Part shown: in pieces, positions 8,801 to 16,341 of the stretch
How positions within the stretch are numbered: the stretch's first letter is position 1
Layout: the number at the start of each line of letters is the position of its first letter
From: Opitutaceae bacterium
GTDB taxonomy: Bacteria; Verrucomicrobiota; Verrucomicrobiia; Opitutales; Opitutaceae
Length of the DNA: 45,796 nt
NCBI GenBank assembly: GCA_024711005.1
Contig: JANJTQ010000034.1
Location: forward strand, 1-45,796
Direction of reading: 5' to 3'
Notes under the pieces: generated by a model
Told to the model about the DNA's origin: nothing
Seen by the model: only the letters and a program-made list of their open reading frames with translations
Database searches by the model: none
Translations under genes and position numbers: made by a program

Positions 8801-8994
8801 CGCCGTCGATTCAGCTGGCGGGAAGCTCCGCATTCCTCGCCGAGAAACTCCGTGGTGGTGCGCTCGCCGGACAGATCCGACTCGATGAGTTTGCGCCGAT
8901 CGTGGAAGGGCTGGCGGGATATTATCCGCAGGCGACTCGCGTGCAGGAATTCATCACGATGTTCCGGCAGGCCCGACGGCTGAAGGGCGAATGA
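5842..8994 (+). CDS. Anti-sigma-like membrane protein with secretin-type and VWA domains
   Basis: A 1050-residue protein. Residues 1-115 are cytoplasmic and resemble the N-terminal part of anti-sigma factors (PELEARVVAWALGEASAFEAAE), followed by one membrane segment at about 124-142. A TPR-like stretch lies near 334-385. A secretin/TonB short N-terminal (STN) type domain is at ~434-514 (IPSVNFSGVPLNQVVTTL, NVSITLRNLSLRRILDLIT), with a second secretin-like subdomain to ~600. Then come the N-terminal domain of YfbK-type proteins, a VWA domain with an intact metal site (DTSGSM at ~712, GGTNMEEA at ~779, LTDGAANLG at ~808) and a C-terminal DUF3520-like region. It follows the sigma gene by 14 bp, so it probably holds the sigma factor at the membrane and senses something outside through the VWA part (inference). 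Residues ~150-600 read less GC-biased than the flanks, suggesting a mosaic origin. Confidence 0.88.
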   Translation: MNNDHFNKDNPPPIPPELEARVVAWALGEASAFEAAELERLCAEQPELAVFKRRIEAVHGLAGEAAKPPREVLRLSAERRAKLLAVIGGGQSVAGVPAGQGPASPAKRSGGSVRASKRFAWREWALPMAACLALVFSLATVIVPKRAGEQIMGKKKAFEAAPTLMASDTNEALVDHSGAFRGEQLKQIEHRLQVSRKGGGTASGLGSGLDVRDAFAAQADRFSPPAPTTSSVSSGISITAGKPTESFTGQFELEKKITALEKQREARSQAEFDADQSRPGSRSFADKMDDRRRLDSVTSDVHRRRQLNPAPSADPFAPPAAGLDSDTSFSLDETELAKLEVKGRSQYLAGDTSGAEETFRMLEAVSPENAHAKSFLGRIAKEKAAIAELNRIKTRSQLMEEVGNSWQRPTGYVTKSKTQKTSEELNRRLDRIVIPSVNFSGVPLNQVVTTLMAISEEHDASETGTRGANIVLVDPLDKNPNVSITLRNLSLRRILDLITDSTGYRYEIRDGTVVVLPGLPPLLDNAIFPLPRTLVRRMIGAIGEELTPENASSEIQRFLQQCGVDFNLSGTTLVYDGAALIVNQTPKNLERIRKIIDRYEEGVSKAAQRDELTTAAAPVSTFSLHVSDVSFKLTKESIRYGVTYPDKIRPEEFYNAFDYGDPAPVAGEAVSCRIEQSTHPFMQQRNLVRIAMKVPAAGRGASQPLRLTVLLDTSGSMEREDRAATVQAALVSLASLLGPNDRVSLVGFARTPRLLTEGVPGDQAIRVVDLAARTPAEGGTNMEEALQLAGELALRQRLDGAQNRIVLLTDGAANLGNADPQALSKQVEALRQNGIAFDACGVVADGLDDSVLEALTRKGDGRYTLINSPEDADATFARQLAGAFRPAAKDVKVQVHFNPARVGRYRLIGFEQHRLKTEDFRNDAIDAAELASEEAAVALYQVEVLPEGEGELGEVFVRFLDTATDQRVERSWTLAYEAQPSAFSRATPSIQLAGSSAFLAEKLRGGALAGQIRLDEFAPIVEGLAGYYPQATRVQEFITMFRQARRLKGE

Positions 8995-9025
8995 GCCATG
9001 ATGATGATCCACGCCGAAGCTCCTA

Positions 9026-9067
9026 AGGTAGGGCCGGAACGGCGGGCCCAGCGGTCTCGCCCTACCT
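9026..9067. repeat. 42-bp inverted repeat before the giant-gene promoter
   Basis: AGGTAGGGC (9026-9034) and GCCCTACCT (9059-9067) are perfect 9-bp arms around a GC-rich centre. It lies just after the VWA gene stop and may double as a transcript end signal between the two genes. There is no T tract. Confidence 0.55.
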
Positions 9068-9074
9068 CGATCCA

Positions 9075-9102
9075 TGACAAATCTCTGACAATCCTCTGAC
9101 AA
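9075..9102. promoter_or_regulatory. Three TGACAA direct repeats at 11-bp spacing (PhoB/OmpR-type half sites)
   Basis: TGACAA occurs at 9075-9080, 9086-9091 and 9097-9102, exactly one DNA turn apart. Read on the other strand this is TTGTCA repeated every 11 bp, the spacing and core (TGTCA) of PhoB-family boxes. The array ends about 30 bp upstream of a perfect -10 hexamer. A response regulator of the PhoB/OmpR family is the natural candidate binder. No such regulator gene is in the window, so this is inference. Confidence 0.5.
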
Positions 9103-9109
9103 CTTCGGC

Positions 9110-9138
9110 GCAATTGGCCGCCGTGTGCCGCGTATAAT
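9110..9138 (+). promoter_or_regulatory. Probable sigma-70 promoter of the giant gene
   Basis: A perfect TATAAT lies at 9133-9138, followed by a leader of about 40 nt to the ATG at 9187. At the ideal distance the -35 (9110-9115, GCAATT) is poor, and the TTGGCC at 9114 is only 13 bp away. This suggests that the promoter depends on an activator bound at the adjacent TGACAA repeats. Confidence 0.5.
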
Positions 9139-9186
9139 CACGGGGCGCATCTCCCGAATACACTTACCCCTGACACCTCATTTTTT

Positions 9187-12100
9187 ATGAACGCTTCTTT
9201 CTTTAATGTAGGAGCCTGCTTGCAGGCGATTCGTGTGGTGGCACAGGCGTTCCGCCCGTGTTTCCGAGCCCATGGGCGGGACGCCCATGCCACTCCAGGC
9301 AAGCAGACCTTTGCATTCGGAGTACTGGCGTTGCTCGCCACGACGTTGTCGGCGGCACCGGTCTCCGCGGATCGTGCCCAGGTTTCGACCTCGCTCACGC
9401 CGGGCGGCGGCGGTCGGATCCTGGTCGAGGCCACCGGTGTGCAGCCGATCGCACCGCTGTTTTTTGCGGCGAGCGCCGAGCAGAACGTGCGCATCGGCGC
9501 GGGCGAGATCACCGGCGAGATGAAGCTCAACGTACGCGTGGTTCAAGGAAGCGCCGAGGTGCTCACACTGGGGTTATCGGGCGATGGCGAGGTGGTTGCG
9601 GTCAGCGGCGTGGGTTTGCGCGACTGGTCGGTGCGGCAAGGCGTGGGCGACGCGGCGGCGAAACGGTTTCTCGATCTCCGGTCCACACTCGTCGATGGAA
9701 ACGCTCCGCGCACCCTCGACTTGGTGGTGCGCACGCGTCTGAGCAATCCGGCGGTGCCGGGCAAGACGGCCGTGTTGTTGTTGACCGCCGGCGATGCCGT
9801 GGGATTTGAGTCGCGGGTGCGCTTGCAGCCCGACGCAACGGTTGATGTGCGAGTGGCGCAGGCCTCCGGGGTGATCGCGGTCGGCGGCTCGAAAGGTCCG
9901 GACGAGGCGTTGGGCTTTGTGGCGCGCGGCGAGGCGGGGATCGAACTGGCGCTCGCGCGGCGCGGGGCGGCTTTGGCTGAGGCGGAGCTGACGGCGGTGC
10001 AACTCACGGGCGCGGTCAACGAAGCGGCGGGCAGCGTGGATTTCCGTTTCCGGGCGCAAGGGCGCGTGGAGTTGGCGGGCGCTCGGTTGCGGTTGCTTTC
10101 GGGTCGGGCGGCGTTGACCGGACAGGCGTCAGGCGACGGCTGGCATGTGGAGCTCGCGAAGGCGGACAACGACGCGGTTTACTACGAATTGGTGTTCGAC
10201 CGAAAAGGCATCGTGCCGGTCGATCTGGCATTTGCGGCGGCCATGAGCGAAGCGGGCGATTGGCGGAAGTTGCATTTTCACATGCCGGCGGGCGCGGTGG
10301 TGCCGGTGGTGCTGACGGGGCTCGCGGCGGACGGCGTGGAATTTGATCCGACGCAGAATGTCGTGCCGCTGACGACGACCGCCGGATGGCAGGGCTTCCT
10401 GCCGGCGAACGGCGGTGCGTCGCTGGCGTGGAAGCGCACGCGCGAGGCGGGCGTGGCGACGTTGTCGTTTACCAGCGCGGAGCAGACGGAGGTGCGTGTC
10501 GGTGCGGGTCTGCTGCGTCAGTCATCGCAGATCGCGTTTCGCATCTTGCAGGGAAAATTGGACGGGGTGCGTCTGCGGCTCGACGGACCGGGCGAGATTG
10601 TCGGCGTCGAGGGCGCGAACGTGCTTGGTTGGAAAGTTCTGCCGGAAGGCGAAGGACGCGTGTTGGAGGTGAAGTTGAGCCGCCCGTTTGAAGGTGAAGG
10701 CCAGCTCATTGTGCGGAGCCAATCGACGCTCGGCGGGTTTCCCGTTCGGGCCGAGGCGGTGCGGCTGACACCCGAGGGCGGGGTGAGGCATGCGGGTTTT
10801 GTGCGCGTGGCCAACACGGGGGCCGTGCGGCTGGAGGTCGCGGATGTCGAGGGCATGATGCAGCTCGCGCCGGAGCAGTTCCCGGGCGGCGCGGTCGAGG
10901 CGGGTGCGCGGCAGATGTTTGTTTATCGGTTCCCGTCGGCGGAGCATGGCTATCGCGTGCTCGCCAGCCAGATTCTGCCCGAGGTGGGTGTGTCGGCGGT
11001 CGTCACGTATGAACTCGCGGAGACCGACCGCATCATCAACGCCGATCTCGAACTCGATGTGCGCGAAGCGCCGTTGCGCGACTGGTCGCTGGAGATTCCG
11101 GAGGATTACGCGGTTGTCGCGGTGCAAGGCGCGGGCGTGGTCGACTACGTGGTCGAAAGCGCAGCCCGCGACGGTCGGCGCACGCTCAAGGTTCTTTTTG
11201 AAAAAGCGGTCGAGGGACGTCAGCTCGTGAAACTGCGTCTGGAGAAAAACCAGGCGGCGGGCGCGGGTGAGTGGACGCTGCCTCCGCTGGCTTTCCCGGG
11301 CGCGAAGTCTGTGCGCGGACACGTGGGCGCGGTGTCGGCGCCGGGCTATCGCATCACGCCGGGAGCGACCCGTGAATTGGTCGAGGTGCCGCTGAGCTAT
11401 TTCCCGCGACAGACGCCCGGCATGCAACAGGCGTGGCGGTTGCGCGAGGCGAGCTGGGCGGCGGCCGTTAAAATAGAGGCTCTTGGCCAGAGCGTGCAGG
11501 CGGATGTGTTTCACCTGTATTCGCTGAAAGAGGGCGTCGTTTACGGAAGCGTGCTCATTAATTATTTCGTGATCGGCGCGCCGGCCGGGGAGCTGCGTAT
11601 CGAAGTGCCTGATACGATCGGGAACATCGATGTGACCGGTCAGGGCGTGCGACGCGAGTGGCGGCGCGAAGGCACGCAGGTGATCGTGGCGCTGCACCAA
11701 CCGGTGCTCGGCGCGGCGACCTTGCTGGTGACCTTTGAACAACCGATGAGTGCGCGCGGCGGCGTGATTAATCCCGGCGAGGTGCGTCCGCTGGGCGTGC
11801 AGTCGGAGCGCGGATATTTGCAGGTGGTCAGCCCGCTTCAGGTGAAGAACGAAATCAAGAAGGCGGACGGCGCCCTCTTGAAACTGGAGCCGCTGGAGTT
11901 GCCGGCGGAGCTGCGCTTGCTGACGACTTCGCCATCGCTGGCGGTTTATCAATACACGGCGCGGCCGTTCGCGCTGGAGTTGGGTGTCGATTGGTATCAG
12001 CCGGGCGAGACGGTCGATCAGGTCGTGGATTTTGCGAAGCTGTCCAGTCGGGTGGCTCGCGATGGACAGGTCGTTACCGAGGCGCGGTTTTTTGTGAAGA

Positions 12101-15100
12101 CACGCGGACGCAAGGCGCTGCGACTGGAGCTGCCGGAAGGCGTGAAACTTTGGGAGTCGCGGGTGGATGGGGAGGTCGTCAACGCCCGCGCCGACGGCGG
12201 ACATACGCTGGTGCCATTGCCGGCGCGGTTGAATCCCAACGAGCCGGCCGATGTGGTGCTGCGGCTCGGTCAGGGGGCGGGGAAGTCGGCCGGACGTGTG
12301 ACCGTGACGGCGCCCAAGATGTCCGCACCGATGGTGATTGGTGAATGGACGCTGCACGCGGATTCAGACCGTCTGCTGGTGACGAAGCGCGGAGAAGTCG
12401 TGCGGAGCAATCTCACGGAGCGTGGCTTTGAATGGTTGTCGCAGCGCGGCCGCGTGCCGGTGATCGGGCTGCTGTTATTGGTGGCGGCGGCGGTGCTGGC
12501 GTTGCGGGCGAAATCGGGACGGTGGCTGCCGTTCGGTTTGCTGGCGGGTGCGCTCGCGGTGGTGTTCGCGCTGGCGATGGCGATACAGGCCGCGAGCAGC
12601 CGGCGGATTAACACGAGCCATGTCGATTATGCGGCGACGGTGGTGCCCGCCGATACGGCGGTGACGATCGAAGTGGCCAACACGGTTGCCTGGCGCGCGA
12701 TGATTTCGGGCTGGGGTGTGGCCGCGGTGATTGTCGGCGCGATCCTGCTGATCGCGTCGTTGCTGCGAGGCCGCTTTGCAGGTCGCGAGTTTGCCCGCGC
12801 AGGGAGCATTGCGGAGCGCCTGCAAGCAGGCGGCCTACCTGCGATGCTCGGAGCGGCGCTGATTGTCGGGGGTGTGCTGGCGCAGCGGTTTGGCGCGGTC
12901 GGATTTTTTCTGTTGATCGCCGCGGTGGTGTTTTTGTTTGGGATCCTGCCAGGGTTGGGACGCTCCTGGAGAGCCTGGCGGGAATGGCGTCAGCGTCGGA
13001 ACGACACCGGTCCGGAAGATGAAGGAACGGCGACGGCGGGTCCGTTGCTTGTGGTTGTGCTGCTCGCGGGTGTCGCGCTGGGCTTGGGTGCGCCCGATGT
13101 GCACGCCGCCAAGGCGGCACCGGTATCCGATCCGTGGATGCAGGAAGGCGCGAAGGCGGCCCAGTCTCTGGTGCAGCGCTGGGAACTGCGCGAAGGACGC
13201 CTGTTTGCCGAGGCGGAGTTCACGGTGCGTGGAAAGCCGGGCGACAGTTTCCTGTTGTTAAAGGCGCCGGCGGTGCTGACGCATTTTTCCGGCGACGGTC
13301 TGCGCGTCGGCAAAATCGTGCGCGACGGGGCGACGGCCTATGTCGTGTCGCCCGAACGCGAAGGCACGTTGGTTGCGCGGGTGAAGTTTGAACTTCCGGT
13401 GCCGGATATCACGCGAAGCCTGACGCTGCCGACCGGTCCGGCGGCCATGCAGCGTGTCACGATTCAGCTTGATCAAGGCGGCTGGGACTTTGGCTCGCCG
13501 ATGGCCATTCAAGTGTTGCCGACGACAGGGCTCGGCGAAGGGCAAAGCGGGGCGACGTTGGTGCTCGGGCCGACGGGTGCGGCGACGATTCAGTTCACGC
13601 CGCAGAAACGAAACCTCTCGGCGGAGGCGACCCAGTTTTACGTGGAGACGGCCAGTCTGTTCGCGCCCGGACCTGGCGTGGTCAATGGTTACACGCGCGT
13701 CACGGTGCGACCGGTGCAAGGGCGCGTGACGGCGCTCGAACTCGACGTGCCGGAAGGTTTCACGGTGGGCGAGGTGGGCAAGGGGCCGGTGGGGGCGTGG
13801 CGGTTTAATCCCGAGACGCGCCGGCTTCAGGTGGCGGTCGAACCGGCGCAGGCGGAGGCGTTTAATTTTGTGGTCGAGTTTCAGCGCGGCACGGCGGCGC
13901 TGCCCTACGATCTCACGCTGCAACCGGTGCGGGTACAAGGAGCGTCGGGCGAAGTCGGCATGGTGGCGCTGGCGTTCGGTGGTGACGCGCAGCCGGAAGG
14001 TGTGAAACCCGAGGGGTTGTCGCCGGTGAACGTGGAGGATTTTGATGCCACGCTGGTGCCGCGCGGGCGCGACGGACAGCCGTTGGCGGTGTTGCAGCAG
14101 GTGTATCGACATGGTGGTGACGGGGGAGTGCTGACGTTGCGCGTCGCTCCGGTGGCTCCGGAGGTGAGGCTGGCGACGAAACAGGTGCTTTCGTTTGGCG
14201 CGGACCGGCTGGTGCTGGCGGTCGATTTGAACGTGGCGATTACGCGGGTGGGGTTGTTCAAACTGAGCTTTGCGCTCCCCGCGGGGTTGGAAGTGGAGTC
14301 GTTGAGCGGACCGGCGCTGAGTCATTGGACCGAGGCGCGGGAAGGGGCGCGGCGCGTGGTGACGATGCACCTCAACGGACGAACGATCGGCGATCAGCGC
14401 TTTGCGTTGACGCTCGCCGGGCCGGCTCCGGCGGCGCAGGCGGGTTGGGCGGTGCCGCGCGTGTTGCTGCGCGAGGCGACGCGACAGACGGGCGAGTTAC
14501 AACTCGTGCCGGAGAAAGGTCTGCGGTTGCAGGCGATGGAGCGCACGCATGTGTCGCAGCTCGATCCGCGCACGGTGGGCAATACGCGGCCGGGCGCGCT
14601 GGCGTTCCGGTTGTTGCAGGAAGATTGGGCGCTGTCCGTCGGCATCGAGGCGCTTGATCCGTGGGTGACGGTGCAGGCGCTGCAGGAAGTGACGGCGCGC
14701 GAAGGGCAGACGCTTACGCGGATCGCATTGCGCTACAAAGTGGAGAATGCGGCGGTCAAAACCCTGCGCGTCCGGCTGCCCGGGCTGAGTGCGGAGCAGG
14801 CGCGAACGGTGCGTGCGACGGGTCCGGCGGTGAGCGATTTCGCGGCGGTTCCGGGCGAGCCGGAGCGTTGGGAGATCCGGTTTCAGCGCGGCATCGTCGG
14901 GGAAACCGAAGTGCAGATCGAGTTCCAGGCGCAGGCCGGGCGCGAGCAGGGACGGGAAACCATTGCCACACCAGTATTCGAAAATGTGCGACAAGCGGTG
15001 CAGTTTGTCGCGGTGCGGGCGGGCGGACGTCTGGAGTTGGAAGCGGCGGAGATTCCCCGCGGCTGGCAGCGGCTCGACTGGGCTGCCGTGCCGGCGGCGT

Positions 15101-16275
15101 TGCAGGATCGCGGCGACCGCAGTGTGCCGGCGCTGGTCTTCCGCGTGGCGGAGCCGGAGAAGCCGCTGACGGTTCTTGTGCGCCGGCATGAGGTGGCCGA
15201 TGCGTTGAAGTTGCGCGTGACGGGAGGCGAGTTGACCACGGTGTTTTCACCGGACGGACCGTTCCTCACGGCGGCCGAGTTGCGTGTCGAGGTGGTCGAA
15301 AAGAGCACGTTGCGTGTGCGGTTGCCCGAAGGCTCGCGGTTGTTCAACACGATGGTGAATGGCGAGAGCGTTTCGGTGGTGCGCGAAGGCGCCGAGTATC
15401 TGTTCCATGTCGCGCCCAGCACGGCCTCCGGACGCGTTGCGAAAGTCCGGATCGTCTACGCGGTGACGCAGGCGCAGGACGGACGGATCGCGTTGCAGGG
15501 GCCGGGGCTGAACGTGCCGCTGGAGAACGTCTCGTGGCGCGTGGTGATTCCGCCTGGGTATGCACTAGACGAATACGCTGGCGGGCTTCGACTGCGGGAG
15601 GAGCGTATGGCGGGGAGCTTCGGGTTGGGTGATTACCAGTCGCTGGTCGTGTCGAAACGCGCGGCGGAGGCCAAGCAGGCGACCGACTTCATCACGGAGG
15701 CGAACATCCTGCTGCAGAAAGGCGAGCAGCAGCAGGCGGGCGAGGCTCTCAATCGTGCGGCAAAGGCGAATGCGTTCGATCAGGCGACGAACGAAGACGC
15801 CCGGGTGCAGTTGCGTGCGCTCAAGACCCAGCAGGCGGTGTTTGGCCTGAACACGCGCCGGCAGAAGCTCTATCTGGATAACAGCGCCGAGGTCGTGAAG
15901 AACGAACAACTCGAGCAGGCGGCGAACCTGAATCCGTTTCTGCAAGGGCGCATGAACTACGACCCGAAGCAGGTGGATCAATTGCTGATGGGCAACACGG
16001 CGGAAGAAAACAGTGCATTGCGCGGGATTGCGGCCCGGATCGTGGACCAGCAACTCGCGGCCGAGCCCGCGCCCGGTGCGATCGACGTGACACTGCCTGA
16101 AAAAGGCCAGGTGCTGACGTTCACGCGCAGCCTTCAAGTGGACGGCGGAGCACCGCTGGAGTTGCGGTTGGATGTCTCGTCGGCGCGGCGCTCAGGGGTG
16201 GGCTTCGGGTTGCTGGTGCTGGTGGTAGCGGGCGGGATCGTCGGGCTGCTGAGTCGGCGGAGAAAAACAGCGTGA
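9187..16275 (+). CDS. Giant exported multi-pass membrane protein of unknown function
   Basis: A 2362-residue protein that I do not recognise. Hydrophobic residues ~43-58 followed by SAAPVSA form a signal peptide, but residues ~8-37 ahead of it are encoded by an inserted intergenic repeat. Residues ~62-1085 look beta-rich. About five membrane segments lie between 1090 and 1258. A second signal-like hydrophobic stretch at 1285-1305 ends in a VHA-A cleavage-like site and leads into another ~1000-residue beta-rich half. A helical, Gln-rich region precedes a C-terminal membrane helix (2337-2356) with a basic tail. A module with the pattern V-x-Q-G...P-x-G-x-V...W recurs near residues 116, 452 and 1504, with a related form near 619. 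It follows the sigma and VWA/anti-sigma genes but has its own promoter. It may be a large envelope or surface structure; that is speculation. Confidence 0.85.
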   Translation: MNASFFNVGACLQAIRVVAQAFRPCFRAHGRDAHATPGKQTFAFGVLALLATTLSAAPVSADRAQVSTSLTPGGGGRILVEATGVQPIAPLFFAASAEQNVRIGAGEITGEMKLNVRVVQGSAEVLTLGLSGDGEVVAVSGVGLRDWSVRQGVGDAAAKRFLDLRSTLVDGNAPRTLDLVVRTRLSNPAVPGKTAVLLLTAGDAVGFESRVRLQPDATVDVRVAQASGVIAVGGSKGPDEALGFVARGEAGIELALARRGAALAEAELTAVQLTGAVNEAAGSVDFRFRAQGRVELAGARLRLLSGRAALTGQASGDGWHVELAKADNDAVYYELVFDRKGIVPVDLAFAAAMSEAGDWRKLHFHMPAGAVVPVVLTGLAADGVEFDPTQNVVPLTTTAGWQGFLPANGGASLAWKRTREAGVATLSFTSAEQTEVRVGAGLLRQSSQIAFRILQGKLDGVRLRLDGPGEIVGVEGANVLGWKVLPEGEGRVLEVKLSRPFEGEGQLIVRSQSTLGGFPVRAEAVRLTPEGGVRHAGFVRVANTGAVRLEVADVEGMMQLAPEQFPGGAVEAGARQMFVYRFPSAEHGYRVLASQILPEVGVSAVVTYELAETDRIINADLELDVREAPLRDWSLEIPEDYAVVAVQGAGVVDYVVESAARDGRRTLKVLFEKAVEGRQLVKLRLEKNQAAGAGEWTLPPLAFPGAKSVRGHVGAVSAPGYRITPGATRELVEVPLSYFPRQTPGMQQAWRLREASWAAAVKIEALGQSVQADVFHLYSLKEGVVYGSVLINYFVIGAPAGELRIEVPDTIGNIDVTGQGVRREWRREGTQVIVALHQPVLGAATLLVTFEQPMSARGGVINPGEVRPLGVQSERGYLQVVSPLQVKNEIKKADGALLKLEPLELPAELRLLTTSPSLAVYQYTARPFALELGVDWYQPGETVDQVVDFAKLSSRVARDGQVVTEARFFVKTRGRKALRLELPEGVKLWESRVDGEVVNARADGGHTLVPLPARLNPNEPADVVLRLGQGAGKSAGRVTVTAPKMSAPMVIGEWTLHADSDRLLVTKRGEVVRSNLTERGFEWLSQRGRVPVIGLLLLVAAAVLALRAKSGRWLPFGLLAGALAVVFALAMAIQAASSRRINTSHVDYAATVVPADTAVTIEVANTVAWRAMISGWGVAAVIVGAILLIASLLRGRFAGREFARAGSIAERLQAGGLPAMLGAALIVGGVLAQRFGAVGFFLLIAAVVFLFGILPGLGRSWRAWREWRQRRNDTGPEDEGTATAGPLLVVVLLAGVALGLGAPDVHAAKAAPVSDPWMQEGAKAAQSLVQRWELREGRLFAEAEFTVRGKPGDSFLLLKAPAVLTHFSGDGLRVGKIVRDGATAYVVSPEREGTLVARVKFELPVPDITRSLTLPTGPAAMQRVTIQLDQGGWDFGSPMAIQVLPTTGLGEGQSGATLVLGPTGAATIQFTPQKRNLSAEATQFYVETASLFAPGPGVVNGYTRVTVRPVQGRVTALELDVPEGFTVGEVGKGPVGAWRFNPETRRLQVAVEPAQAEAFNFVVEFQRGTAALPYDLTLQPVRVQGASGEVGMVALAFGGDAQPEGVKPEGLSPVNVEDFDATLVPRGRDGQPLAVLQQVYRHGGDGGVLTLRVAPVAPEVRLATKQVLSFGADRLVLAVDLNVAITRVGLFKLSFALPAGLEVESLSGPALSHWTEAREGARRVVTMHLNGRTIGDQRFALTLAGPAPAAQAGWAVPRVLLREATRQTGELQLVPEKGLRLQAMERTHVSQLDPRTVGNTRPGALAFRLLQEDWALSVGIEALDPWVTVQALQEVTAREGQTLTRIALRYKVENAAVKTLRVRLPGLSAEQARTVRATGPAVSDFAAVPGEPERWEIRFQRGIVGETEVQIEFQAQAGREQGRETIATPVFENVRQAVQFVAVRAGGRLELEAAEIPRGWQRLDWAAVPAALQDRGDRSVPALVFRVAEPEKPLTVLVRRHEVADALKLRVTGGELTTVFSPDGPFLTAAELRVEVVEKSTLRVRLPEGSRLFNTMVNGESVSVVREGAEYLFHVAPSTASGRVAKVRIVYAVTQAQDGRIALQGPGLNVPLENVSWRVVIPPGYALDEYAGGLRLREERMAGSFGLGDYQSLVVSKRAAEAKQATDFITEANILLQKGEQQQAGEALNRAAKANAFDQATNEDARVQLRALKTQQAVFGLNTRRQKLYLDNSAEVVKNEQLEQAANLNPFLQGRMNYDPKQVDQLLMGNTAEENSALRGIAARIVDQQLAAEPAPGAIDVTLPEKGQVLTFTRSLQVDGGAPLELRLDVSSARRSGVGFGLLVLVVAGGIVGLLSRRRKTA
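9208..9302. repeat. Dispersed intergenic repeat embedded in the giant gene's signal peptide region
   Basis: GTAGGAGCCTGCTTGCAGGC, then a GGTGGCACAGGCGTTCCGCC...GGCGGGACGCCCATGCCAC arrangement, is the same style of element seen between genes. Here it is translated as VGACLQAIRV...HGRDAHATPG. The short MNASFF before it and the KQTFAFGVLALLATTL after it together make a normal signal peptide, so the element appears to have inserted in frame. Confidence 0.6.
12817..12838. repeat. Short repeat fragment within the giant gene
   Basis: Read in reverse, this is GTAGGCCGCCTGCTTGCAGG, nearly the beginning of the element at 9208. It encodes RLQAGGLP in a loop between two membrane segments, where an insertion would be tolerated. 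Confidence 0.45.
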
Positions 16276-16341
16276 GCACGCAGGATGCGTCCTCGGCGAC
16301 GCCTCCATCGCCTGCTCTCGAGATCCTCTCGGTGGGACTCC
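16276..16341. other. Short convergent gap between the giant gene and the fused hydrolase gene
   Basis: 66 bp between two convergent stop codons. I see no clear intrinsic terminator; only weak GC-rich self-complementarity near the middle. Confidence 0.4.

Noticed and set aside
9114-9119. TTGGCC as the -35 element of the giant gene
   Set aside because: The spacing to TATAAT is only 13 bp, too short for a sigma-70 promoter.
10522-12357. A 611-residue open frame on the minus strand inside the giant gene
   Set aside because: Composition is dominated by Arg, His and Gln with no hydrophobic core; it is an antisense shadow of the giant gene.
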